A stretch of DNA of 64,000 nucleotides from a virus: IMG/VR virus record IMGVR_UViG_3300034417_000014, positions 25,847-89,846 of that record; one strand, given 5' to 3'. A program made the translations under genes and the position numbers. This document shows, piece by piece, positions 32,901-39,930 of this stretch (positions within the stretch are counted from its first letter, which is position 1; the number at the start of each line of letters is the position of its first letter). The notes below the pieces were generated by a model. The model was not told the DNA's origin. It was given only the letters and a program-made list of their open reading frames with translations, and ran no database searches.

Positions 32901-35272
32901 ATATTGGATTTTTTATAGTAATAGTATCCTGGGATTTCAACAAATTCTGCGCCGTTGTTATAGTTGTATCTATCTGTAGTTAAATTATTTTCGAAAACAA
33001 TATCAGCAATTTGCCCGAGGTTTTTGTATTCGATTGGGAATCCAAGGATAGGGTCGTTGCCTGTCTCAGTTCCTATTTTGTAAGAGAATATTTTAGATCC
33101 TCTAAAATTGCTTTGCTCAAAATCAGATAAGTCTCTTGGCAAGCCATCTTTCAAATTTGTATAGTACAAGTTAAACAGTGGCGGCTGATTGATAGAAGTC
33201 TTAAGGTTTGTAGATTCTACCCATCGAGTTTCATTAAAATAGAAGTTTGTGTTTTTGTAAACATCGCCCTCAGTGACAAAAACAATGTCCCCATTTAAAG
33301 CAGGAGTGTTAATGTTTTCATAAGGCAGCAAATATGAAATGCCATCTTCTACTACAACTTTCCAAATATACTCTTCAACAGTTAATGTTATAGGAGTAGG
33401 CTGACTAACATACAACCTAAAAGTGCTATTGGTTGGGATTGCATACGCAGTAGTAATAACAATGCTTTGTGCAGTAATAGTTATTCCAGAAATAATACCA
33501 GTTAAGTCTGGGTCAGCAAAGTCATAGTCATATGAATCACCAGAGTGAATTACTGTTGGCGTAGTTGCATCTGCATGGTCAGCAGAGTAATTTGGACTTG
33601 AAGTAGTGAGGTCAGTAGTGTCTATGTTTCCAGGTGTAAAGTTTTTAATATTCACACTGATTAAATTTGCCATAGTTAAACCAGACTGATTACTAAACGA
33701 AAAACGTCTGTTGTTGTTTAACGTTGAGTTTGGAACAAGGCTTCTTATTCCGCCATTTACATGTACGTCAACAGTGTCCATTTCAGCAGCGGAATGGTAT
33801 TGCGAATCTAACAACCCGGACACATCGTCAGATGTTCCGTATTTTTCCTCGTCATCTAAGATAGTAGTTTCATAAACGTTGCTCAGGCCTGGTGTCCTAA
33901 CTGTAAAGTCTATAGTGTTGCTCTCATCAGACACGCTGTACCATTGTGGGTTATAAAAGAATTTTACTCCACCTGGTAAAGCACATGGTCTTTTTACAAT
34001 TGCAAAAAGTTGCATCTCATCTGAGATTGGAATCATACCCAGATCAGACGCAAGCCGATGTGTGTATGGCGGCGCAATTGGGTTGTAAGTACATTTGTTT
34101 GAAAAAGTGTGATGCGTATCTTCAGTTAAGAAAATCATCTTTTTCCCATCAGTAAGGGGAACGCCATCAACTGATAGTGGCAGTGGCTTGGCTTGCAACA
34201 AGTCAAACGGCACAATGCTTGCAATGTTAACTTCGCCGCGAGATCTTGTCCCAAAGTCGAACAATTCTAAATCTCTAATGAACTCAATTATAGGACGTCT
34301 TGCTTGTATTGAGTTAGTTAGCAAAGTTGTACTATTTAAAATTTGAGAAGTTGTTGCAACAACATCTTTGTGATACCACTTGTTAGATCTCGACCATTGG
34401 TTTCCATCTACACTTCCTCTTTGGATAGTGATATAGTCTGGATTTGATGTTGCAAAAGGATCGTCAATTAACACAATTGCTGACCCAACACCACTTACAA
34501 CTAGAACTTTGTTATAAGAACTGGAGTTGGAAAATTTTATTCTCATTCCATCAGCTAACTTAATTGTGCCAGCAGTGTACTGTTGTTTTCCTATAATGTC
34601 GCTGTCTACAATAATGTCAGTTATATCTGGAATTGTAACTACCGGTATATCCTCAACTAACATTATTCCTGTGCCGACGCCCTCAACAACATATTCTTGA
34701 GTGTGTGTTGCGGAGCCGGAAAAAGATACACGTAACCCATTTGTAAAAACTAAAGGGTTGCCACTTGGCATCATGTAACTGTAATGTAGCTGATTTAGAA
34801 TAAGAGTCTGTATATCGCCATCTGTTACATTCGGCAAGTCAATTGCTGGGAAATCGCTAATCCACATATACGCTTGGAAGTTGGTGAATTTATCATAGTC
34901 GATAGGAGGAGCAAAGGAATAATATTTTCCCTTAAACAGACGATCGTGATTTAAAGTATTTCCTTGAAGGAAATTAATCTCGTTAATTAGTTCCTCGTAA
35001 AACACTTCGTTCGAATTAGACAGTGTTGCATTGTCTGTGGATACAGCTATCGGCTCAAGCTGATACCATGTTCTCTCTTTTGTTGGTTGTGAAAGAAAAT
35101 AATCATTTATTGCATCATAAAATCCGGAAACCCTTCTTCCGACATAGCCAGTTTCTTTCTGGCTATCTTTTGCGGAAAATAATTGTTCAAATGTGGAATC
35201 GAAAAACTGTCTTTCAACTTCTGTTTGGAAGATACTTGGCAGTTTCTTAAAAATTTTATTTTTTTCGCTCAT
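23972..35272 (-). CDS. giant baseplate/tail protein, 3766 residues
   Basis: One uninterrupted frame of 11.3 kb. It follows gp25 and gp6 in the position gp7 holds in T4 (1032 residues there), but is more than three times as long, so it may combine roles of several T4 wedge proteins; that is inference. It is not low-complexity. A beta module recurs, roughly 'G.G....F......V.VNG......Y.......L.....P..G..I.V.Y': near residue 870 (VIVVVNGISKDEG), in the C-terminal third (AYVNGRLLDRDEYY; DHVTVDGVVIP), and near the end (IISIFVNGKLTTYTFG). The N-terminus (FKKLPSIFQTEVERQFFDST) precedes many Trp/Tyr-rich segments. It starts one base after the gp6 stop region. Confidence 0.75.
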   Translation of the reverse strand: MSEKNKIFKKLPSIFQTEVERQFFDSTFEQLFSAKDSQKETGYVGRRVSGFYDAINDYFLSQPTKERTWYQLEPIAVSTDNATLSNSNEVFYEELINEINFLQGNTLNHDRLFKGKYYSFAPPIDYDKFTNFQAYMWISDFPAIDLPNVTDGDIQTLILNQLHYSYMMPSGNPLVFTNGLRVSFSGSATHTQEYVVEGVGTGIMLVEDIPVVTIPDITDIIVDSDIIGKQQYTAGTIKLADGMRIKFSNSSSYNKVLVVSGVGSAIVLIDDPFATSNPDYITIQRGSVDGNQWSRSNKWYHKDVVATTSQILNSTTLLTNSIQARRPIIEFIRDLELFDFGTRSRGEVNIASIVPFDLLQAKPLPLSVDGVPLTDGKKMIFLTEDTHHTFSNKCTYNPIAPPYTHRLASDLGMIPISDEMQLFAIVKRPCALPGGVKFFYNPQWYSVSDESNTIDFTVRTPGLSNVYETTILDDEEKYGTSDDVSGLLDSQYHSAAEMDTVDVHVNGGIRSLVPNSTLNNNRRFSFSNQSGLTMANLISVNIKNFTPGNIDTTDLTTSSPNYSADHADATTPTVIHSGDSYDYDFADPDLTGIISGITITAQSIVITTAYAIPTNSTFRLYVSQPTPITLTVEEYIWKVVVEDGISYLLPYENINTPALNGDIVFVTEGDVYKNTNFYFNETRWVESTNLKTSINQPPLFNLYYTNLKDGLPRDLSDFEQSNFRGSKIFSYKIGTETGNDPILGFPIEYKNLGQIADIVFENNLTTDRYNYNNGAEFVEIPGYYYYKKSNIDMVTNDVISTTYDTSWIVSKTVSKQRVIDRFVIVDAALPQLFTLSVTPQYTLESGNDVIVVVNGISKDEGTDFNIDGREITLNKTLQVNDVLEVRTYSKDLLDPAAPGYYEIPKQLENNPNNEEVYTYSANELTNHFVSIMENQVGFTGDALSSKNNYRDTARDISLGEYILQTENPMLKSMFFASANNINLVSALTFSSTEYTRFKDKLVKIAGQLSKEHYKPALQINTLHLDQTFNEIIKRINNTTEYFGAFTMSYMLAWGNSFKEETFASSSTLDGKFTLSNYVDLADFKNSVLVFYVENGKDMLLKLDSEYTVDPGNPITIQIQDYAVTPGHYVVRLYEDTLSAAIPSTPTKIGCHGVSVPKMLLDSTYVTPTYVIVGHDGSRTPIYTPKDIMDGVMSGTLGPENVDLRDTILLDFEIRIYNNLVEKFRVDYNFLHGWADLIPGYARDTGFTLAETNDIFRSSFLRWVTKINANYATNLSYDPDNWMTWNYRPANEDLPGNWKGIYKYFYDTITPGLTPWEMLGFTEEPTWWVEEYGSSYGSTNAKLWADLEAGLIRQGNRAGINWHFVRPGLTAYIPVDAGGANKEPSTIGIVVLPAEIDRGADWVFGDNSPVEESWMNSSEYRYVIMEKMHVMRPSQFAEKCWDPYALQQAEINPSQLISSPTYTRSSNSELTVHGETIDGVKVINHGYQRFITDRLLFLGQDVTVDFANYLRNLTVKLGHRYAGFTNVDTIQFFFEGTSTGSTNTGLIVPIENIDTKIHTGLPLKEYVYSGVVVRITEDAKYEVYGYDVLTPYFKILERDINSPATALSVGGTNANFRPYSSSASYNDGDIVQYNTQFYQSLAVQTVSKFSEGKWKKLSALPSIGGHNLQYRTKGVKNVTTVEYGTKFDSVQAVFDFLISYGDYLKSEGWDFTQVDGDTNVIKDWKNAGKDFAFWTTTSWSTNNTICISPIADNVTLTVSQGYPTSIEKFETGVYNILDQYGYSISPKDVDVVRDDQTISIRSKVESVGVYCLRITTKETENIFVFDNTTVFNDTMYDPVLMDRQKRLKVIGLRSRNWFGKLEANGYIISGNKLIPNFENLTDSIRDYYNSEVSLDNPQMEDTARHLIGYQNRDYLDNLQLLGDTQYSFYKGMLPEKGTVQPIDKLLRSTFIKGNENTEIYEEWAFRVGEYGSVNDHTYIEFGISGSELKQDPQLVQLVFPEGPSHTKFVSEAIITNATEVYSGKPYAEITPVSGDTFTTAATADLVLTENKLTAIKITNPGNGYGQTPTITIFKADGTESLDTALLVTKNEITVDDPTDEKIVIDIDDNIRWLSRPFEKSYLNFVPLTTLSKVDTVVKNAGYVHLDDIDFTTYDIAKLPALWADTQKEIPTAGDYVWVANANYINREWSVLKLFTGSLAQNQLPGYVVLNDDIYTYTPTNAATISDVTELKDADGKVVDVIPLIAVEAYVFKNVRFSTLADAQASGEPKAWVDNAGAGWAVYASGNYTTPARKEGPLVDSELFDIMHVYSRDTGKTIIDVPVYDPFKGFIPGIADKNLTYKNDMDPTRYSVAADPTMLDDSNSFDSREVGHLWWDTSKAKYLYYEQGTDAYMMGNWGRLFPGSEVVIYEWVASDVPPEQYTGTGTPKNTTDYVVRSAYDAFYNSVKSVYFFWVRDKTTVPQFLNHRSMSALSVSRLISNPRSNGYVWFSFINEYEYIFNNLNVFISSLDSVIQINYRFTKNQNPKHVEWKLISKNKASSLIPDRYWAKMTDSLVGFDSMGRIVPDPKLSVFEKYGNRVRPRQTWFEDITMARKVFVQNANSHLISIQLKDIDPLWNADLPTNDYWEYVDWFEVGYNETNTVPLMEVESLSDLSSADKEYLGQGGIVKVYVLDNSTYYSYDMANNVFIIVRREKTAMQLKSTIYTVTYNMALNLEIREILDALSGRIFINDYIVYKNNMFFAMVTYAFSEQQDIDWAFKTTYINLSQAGEELTHDRNYSPDSFGDFISYVNEVKPYQTKIRDYSVSYSLPIDYATGTAWDMDSLAYTTDSDGYTHAVLNPAYPPKDVPRYYSTYVIRDSVQPGFVDKSMFVYFGDETKSGDGVNNSFVFDDITSVWKAYVNGRLLDRDEYYTDEDATTGKLIVIFDVIPPFGSNNITVVSGVNFTHTALEEMRLQYNSTGQRFTSVNMKITNPADIKVVNYDIDLAHTGTPKTGWGGSPWDTYGWNVPGVSIISDPEKVTQFTVYSGAANSYLHIRTDLTTNLLSFAPTGNTINYSSYATVQGINSATVAELADLQTFNYEYSVEYNAMFGGKIIDAERFEYLSSIGWDTEPWSSAGWDRRIVTPRIVTSVGPETILDFTNIANGETSTYRFNDVIEVDSATINGAAVSTTTSVRPGYTYVTLATTPAYGNTVLIKYHYTTDHNFEVQLENDVLDGSVFVPTPSDIGMTDELAVYRTSENVVVTVDTNGRKINESFFGDGVKFEFVLVQNLGQGVSLDHVTVDGVVIPQKDATGTTQWILNVSADGKYVLSFVEVPVDDSTIVVSYRIGALRQYYGADDARHYDGNTTNQVVFVDGKPIAVVDDEAGWDGEEWDNYTGMDDNDVGLIFPYYSGTPEEHKSKYLLPSSLSDVRIYVVNDTTTGVSNFIFQNKDTGTGGDYVVTPTLTYLAAQTNPSYERTSLKNRYRGYMQGFYPKTPMATQDSFVGDGSETTFLTTVAIVPDSIISIFVNGKLTTYTFGVEYTLAVYPNKTTAIVLATPLGAGQTMDVNYDTPEFTKIFNNSNMVIFNAQHHMQVQDSDPNMSQKILVEYELSPVSFKMHLTEQDTKTFTRIGDEDSTYLFLKLEEDSQEICVEDASLLPKPTMGHPGVVWIGGERITYVAIQYDASVIRYETNPTDPTQEIPVEYTKDILKGVLRHTGGTSIAATRNPNGTANTTYPIGKKVTSGDNLQFVPNADVPFWENSIGGLAMSTTQQAEFLRDRPGTGVNV

Positions 35273-38200
35273 TACAATCTCATGTTAGTGTTAGTTAAGT
35301 TCGAAACAATATCAATGTCCGAAACTGTTGCTGTAGAGATAAAAATCTCGTTGGGCTCCGATTTCACCTGGAACAAATTACCAAACTGCGATGTGCCATA
35401 CGTTGGCACTAATACGACAGACGAAATAACTCCAGTCAACTGCTTATGTATGTATGCTGCAAGCTCAGTAAAATAAAATGTTTCACCGAAGTCCCAGTTG
35501 TCAATTCCAAAGAATGAATCTATTGCTGAGATCACTTTAGATTTTATCTCATTGTCCGAAAACGTCGTAGTTGTTGTTTTAATAACTTTAAATCTTGCTT
35601 GTAATTCTGGTGCTGCTGATCTTCCAAACAGTACTCTAAAGGACGCAGAGTTAAACACAATTTCATCTGACAGCATTTTATAATCATTGAACGTGTCATA
35701 TGCTACGGATAACTCTTGTGTGGTCGGTTTAGGTGGAAACTCAGTTATAGGAAGATTGCTATTTTTCCATGACAACACGCCGTTGTAGTATGCGTCTGTC
35801 AGCACAATCATATCCATGATGTTGCTAATACTTGGGTCTATTCTATTATCAATTGGCGCGTAGTGTCTCCACTTGAATGTAAACGGCTCAGTTTCAACAT
35901 TTGTGTTCAACGTAAATGATCTTCCGTTTCTAACAAAGTGTTCTGAATCTGTAACAAGCGACACTGGTGCTCCAGGTTGCAAGTTTATTATTTTATTAAT
36001 CTCTGCACTGTCAATCGACATTATATTTATCGGAGAAAAATTCGTCATATTATTGACAATAATTTCATCACTAATAGGTTCCCGCTTTTCAATATACACA
36101 ATCTTAGTTGCAATAATTGCCGCTTCAGCAGTTTGTGTCAAGTGAGTCGAAATCAAAGAGTTCACTGCATTAAGAAATGCAACTTGTGTTCCGTCTTTAA
36201 TTAAGAATAGTTCGTTTGACAGTAAGTCAGAATATGTTAATCCTGTAAATGGATCTATTCTAAAATCAGACCATTTAGATTGCCACAACAATCTAGTTTT
36301 GTTGTTGTCGCTGTCAATATAGTTAATTAAAAATATGATATCATCCTGAGACACAAGTCTGTTAAATAATTCTGGCTCATCTGGAATACCATCCTTGTTA
36401 GTATCGGCTGGAATAACTTCAACCTTGCTTGGATCTAAATAACCATCTTCCTCAAACACAGGATTAAACAAATTTAAAATTGCTTTGCTGCCAAGAGGTG
36501 TAGCATTATCTGTATACTTCACAATAATTTTATCAGTTGCGGATACAGCGCCAATGTCTGTAGCGGAAATAAATCCGTTATGGATAGGCAACGGAGCTCC
36601 GCTTGTACCAATGACTGTGTAAATTGATGCAGTTGCATTTGAATTAGATATCGACCTATCAGCTAAAAATATTCCAGTTCCTACGCTGTAAGATATAGAC
36701 ATGTTACTGGCATTAACCCAATAACCGCCAGACTGAATCCACGTCTCAGTGTAGTTTGGAGATGCGTTACTATCAAGGATTTCAATTTCATCTACATCTG
36801 ATTCAAGTGTTTGAACGTCGAAGTTTTCTTGGTTAGTATCAAAGAAGAATCTAACTTCCTGAAGTGACTCAAACACATATCTAGAACCACGAGAAACAAA
36901 AGTGTATGCCACTTCTGTCGGATCAAAAGTTGCATCCACCAGCCAGCTATTTTCCGGAGTCGACAAATTAAAATAATCATTTGATGGTGTAGACACCAGC
37001 GACCACAAATCCAACTCCACATCGTATGCAATTCCGAAATTATTTCTTTTTATCATTTCAGACGAAATGTTTGTTAGCTCAGCATCAGTAAATTCTTTTC
37101 TAAATGCTGGCATAATATCGTGTACTCGCCAACCTTTTGGTATTTCTACGCTAAACGTAAACATCACGCCGTCAACAAGCGTACCTGTGTGTTGTGTAAC
37201 TGAATCTACCACTGCCCATTGGAAGTCGCTTGATGAAGCTGGGTTAACAAATTTTACCATTGCACCTGGCTCAAAGAATCTGAAATATCCAAAATCCTTA
37301 TCGTAAATAGGAGCATTAGACACAGGGTGGTTTCCAACTTGCGTGCCTGGCTGTGCCAAATAATTAAACTTGGCTCCAGAAGCACTGAGTATGTTGCCAG
37401 TATTATTCTTTGCTGCGTCTGGCTGCGGGCTCCAAGTGTAAGAGCCTAAAAATTCATACACATTAAATTGATTGTATGTTGAAGAATTAAGATCATACTC
37501 AGATGATTTTAATCTTTTATACTCATTTAAATAATCACTGTAAAAGAAATTGCTCAGCTGTGTGCCTTTTAAAAATGCAGTTAAGTCACTGGACGCAATG
37601 GAGTATTCTTCACCTGGGTTATTATTAAGGTAAGAAGTAATAGTTGGAACTCGACCGTCTTTATATAACGCTCCGTCTTCTGCCAGCAATAACAAATTTT
37701 GATGGAAACCAGTTGGGTCGTTAATGTCAATATAGCGACTGTGCCCAGCATGTGTTCTGTTAATTGTCTTAATTTTTGCGATGCTGTTACCTTGCGACAG
37801 CGGGAACACGTTGTAGTCTTCGTTGTTCACCATTCGATTTTGTGTGTAATAAACTTGTGGAGCTCTAACTTTAATCTCTTCGTTTGTTTCAGACGGAGAA
37901 GAATTGTTGATGGATTCTTGCAAGCTGCATGAGAATGTCATCACGTACTGCAAGTTATCTGCACCGTAATAAGGAATAATAACTTCTAAGTTTTGTGCAT
38001 CTTCAGGACGCAACACATACGATGTCCCAGCAGATGTTCTTACCCATGTTCTGAATAAGCCTGTTGGGATTTCACCAAAGTTGCCATCTGGAAACTCAAT
38101 GTCGATTGCATCTCCAGTTTTTGTTATGACAGAATAAATCTTTCTAACATTTTTTGAGATGCTATTGAAAATAATGTTCTCGTTGCCGTTCGTGTTGTCA

Positions 38201-39126
38201 ACTTTTGTCCAGGATGCTTGCACTATACCGGCATTGTTAATTTCTTGTACCCAAACATCGTTCTCGTTAATGTTTTTATTAGGGATGCTTAAAACCCTGC
38301 TTGCAATTGGAAAGTCAAAACTATTGTCAATGTTAATCAAATCGCCTTGCTTGAAGTAAAAGAAAAAGCCAGTATTGTTTGAACTAAGTCCCTGCCCGTC
38401 GTTTCTGTAAATCAAAAACATTGCATTGTTAGGATCTGGCTCTCTTTCAAAAAAGTTTTCGCCGTCAGTGAAGTCTGGATTTACAACTTCCATCGGAAGG
38501 GATACGCCGTTAACATACACAGACACTGGATACGCAACTTCAATTCCAGGAATACTGTTCATTTGATAAAGGTGCGTATTAATATTATTTACAGATCCAG
38601 CTTTATATGGTTTCCCAAATGGATTAATAGACGAAAGTGTCGCATTAACAATCGCAATAAATTGCTCGTAGCTATCGCTGTTGTTTGGATCATCCCAAGC
38701 AATCGGCGTGTTACTAATATCTCTGCCAAGGCTATCTGTTAACGGCTCAGTTGTTTGAACCGTTACAATTTTAAACAATCCTTCTCCAGCAATATTTCTT
38801 TTTGGCTGGTAGTTCAACATTCTCGCCAAACGGATAATGCTCTCTTTTCTTTGAGCAGTATCCATAAAGTTTTCTCTGGAGTTCAAATCTACTCTGAACG
38901 CCAAGCTAGTCCCCAAATAAGATAACAATTCAATAATTGCAATAAATTCCGAACTCTCAATGTAGTCATTGAAATCTTCTGGGTAATGTGCGCTGATATA
39001 ATCTATCATCGACTGCTTTATAGAATCAAAGTCGTATGCTCTAAAATCGACGTTTTTAAAGCTCTGATAGATTTTTGTAAAATCTTCTGCGGCGAATAGG
39101 TTTTCCTGGCGGATGGATTGTGACAT
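35272..39126 (-). CDS. 6: baseplate wedge protein gp6-like
   Basis: 1284 residues, about twice T4 gp6 (660). The N-terminus is typical: FKNVDFRAYDFDSIKQSMID, then SSEFIAIIELLSYLGTSLAF and NSRENFMDTAQRKESIIRLA. In T4, gp6 dimers form the inner ring that holds the wedges and drives baseplate expansion. The C-terminal part (FGIDNWDFGETFYFTELAAY) is of the baseplate J/gp6 type. It overlaps the giant gene start by 1 nt and follows gp25 after 1 nt. Confidence 0.85.
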   Translation of the reverse strand: MSQSIRQENLFAAEDFTKIYQSFKNVDFRAYDFDSIKQSMIDYISAHYPEDFNDYIESSEFIAIIELLSYLGTSLAFRVDLNSRENFMDTAQRKESIIRLARMLNYQPKRNIAGEGLFKIVTVQTTEPLTDSLGRDISNTPIAWDDPNNSDSYEQFIAIVNATLSSINPFGKPYKAGSVNNINTHLYQMNSIPGIEVAYPVSVYVNGVSLPMEVVNPDFTDGENFFEREPDPNNAMFLIYRNDGQGLSSNNTGFFFYFKQGDLINIDNSFDFPIASRVLSIPNKNINENDVWVQEINNAGIVQASWTKVDNTNGNENIIFNSISKNVRKIYSVITKTGDAIDIEFPDGNFGEIPTGLFRTWVRTSAGTSYVLRPEDAQNLEVIIPYYGADNLQYVMTFSCSLQESINNSSPSETNEEIKVRAPQVYYTQNRMVNNEDYNVFPLSQGNSIAKIKTINRTHAGHSRYIDINDPTGFHQNLLLLAEDGALYKDGRVPTITSYLNNNPGEEYSIASSDLTAFLKGTQLSNFFYSDYLNEYKRLKSSEYDLNSSTYNQFNVYEFLGSYTWSPQPDAAKNNTGNILSASGAKFNYLAQPGTQVGNHPVSNAPIYDKDFGYFRFFEPGAMVKFVNPASSSDFQWAVVDSVTQHTGTLVDGVMFTFSVEIPKGWRVHDIMPAFRKEFTDAELTNISSEMIKRNNFGIAYDVELDLWSLVSTPSNDYFNLSTPENSWLVDATFDPTEVAYTFVSRGSRYVFESLQEVRFFFDTNQENFDVQTLESDVDEIEILDSNASPNYTETWIQSGGYWVNASNMSISYSVGTGIFLADRSISNSNATASIYTVIGTSGAPLPIHNGFISATDIGAVSATDKIIVKYTDNATPLGSKAILNLFNPVFEEDGYLDPSKVEVIPADTNKDGIPDEPELFNRLVSQDDIIFLINYIDSDNNKTRLLWQSKWSDFRIDPFTGLTYSDLLSNELFLIKDGTQVAFLNAVNSLISTHLTQTAEAAIIATKIVYIEKREPISDEIIVNNMTNFSPINIMSIDSAEINKIINLQPGAPVSLVTDSEHFVRNGRSFTLNTNVETEPFTFKWRHYAPIDNRIDPSISNIMDMIVLTDAYYNGVLSWKNSNLPITEFPPKPTTQELSVAYDTFNDYKMLSDEIVFNSASFRVLFGRSAAPELQARFKVIKTTTTTFSDNEIKSKVISAIDSFFGIDNWDFGETFYFTELAAYIHKQLTGVISSVVLVPTYGTSQFGNLFQVKSEPNEIFISTATVSDIDIVSNLTNTNMRL

Positions 39127-39127
39127 G

Positions 39128-39505
39128 TTATAGGCTCTCTCTTATGTCTTTCTGAAATTCTATCAGTAAATGGTCTGCTGTGTGTTGTGGGATGAATAGA
39201 AGTTCTACGCCAACCCGTATGCCGTTGTCTATTTCTGTTAAAATCGGATCTGAAATTAATCGGACTCTAGGTTCATTCCCAATCACTTTCTTAACGTCGT
39301 TTAGGACGTCTTCTTTTGATATTGCATCTAGTGGATCCATAATGAGCTCATGGATAATAGAACCGAAGTTTGGAAGCATTACTCTCTCGCCAACACGAGT
39401 GTTAAACTCGTTTAGGATGTCCTGTTTTACCAGTTCGATGTCAGTTATCGTATAGGGAGGGGACAATCTTCCCACGGTTGTAAATCCCACATAGGTTGCT
39501 TTCAT
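39128..39505 (-). CDS. 25: baseplate wedge protein gp25-like
   Basis: 125 residues, the normal size of the gp25/GpW lysozyme-like family. Motifs: GERVMLPNFGSI at 39-50 and the core EPR at 78-80 (GNEPRV), which in contractile injection systems binds the sheath-initiator side of the wedge. First gene of the leftward unit; a GATAAATA box lies 23 nt upstream of the start. Confidence 0.9.
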   Translation of the reverse strand: MKATYVGFTTVGRLSPPYTITDIELVKQDILNEFNTRVGERVMLPNFGSIIHELIMDPLDAISKEDVLNDVKKVIGNEPRVRLISDPILTEIDNGIRVGVELLFIPQHTADHLLIEFQKDIRESL

Positions 39506-39527
39506 CAGTTCTTCCTTTTCTTTTGTG

Positions 39528-39535
39528 TATTTATC
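39528..39535 (-). promoter_or_regulatory. late promoter box before gp25
   Basis: GATAAATA on the minus strand, ending 23 bp before the gp25 ATG. Confidence 0.65.
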
Positions 39536-39565
39536 TATAAATTTACCAGTGGTTTAACAAAGGAC

Positions 39566-39593
39566 TTGACAATATAAATGCAGAGTGTATACT
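39566..39593 (+). promoter_or_regulatory. sigma-70-type promoter of the lone + gene
   Basis: TTGACA, 16 bp, TATACT, then GTGTTGGCAG; not followed by the early GTTTACACACTAAA box. Confidence 0.6.
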
Positions 39594-39638
39594 GTGTTGG
39601 CAGTTAACAATTCACTAACAAACCTGGAGTTCCACTAA

Positions 39639-39887
39639 ATGACCGATAACATTCTGAAACGCTACAATTCCATTAGCAAAGCTGCTGAACAATTGAACTC
39701 AGCAAACAAAGAAAAACGCTTTGTTCCAATGCAGCATGGGCGAAATGGCCGAGTTACAGAAGTTGGTATTTACGACTATTTTAACAAAAAATATGTCGTT
39801 ACAGATGTACGTGCATTTGATGCACTAGTAGTATTGGACGAAATGGAGGCACTTCTTAAGCAGCCTGGCAAGAAAAAATTCTGCTGA
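39639..39887 (+). CDS. lone rightward small gene inside the leftward baseplate block
   Basis: 82 residues, basic, helical at both ends (KRYNSISKAAEQLNSANKEK; FDALVVLDEMEALLK) with a short beta part (TEVGIYDYFNKKYVVTDV). It has its own sigma-70-type promoter and a bidirectional terminator, so it is a self-contained insert between gp5-like and gp25. Likely an early or accessory gene; no family recognised. Confidence 0.65.
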   Translation: MTDNILKRYNSISKAAEQLNSANKEKRFVPMQHGRNGRVTEVGIYDYFNKKYVVTDVRAFDALVVLDEMEALLKQPGKKKFC

Positions 39888-39909
39888 TTAGCCAACGTTA
39901 GTAGTCAAA

Positions 39910-39930
39910 AAAGGGGCTTCATGCCCCTTT
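39910..39930. terminator. bidirectional terminator
   Basis: AAAGGGGC (39910-39917), loop TTCAT, GCCCCTTT (39923-39930), with T-runs on both strands. The last codons of the leftward spike gene lie in the hairpin. Confidence 0.8.

Noticed and set aside
36792-37031. 79-residue leftward frame within gp6
   Set aside because: Out-of-frame Met/Ile/Cys-rich shadow of the long conserved gp6 reading frame.
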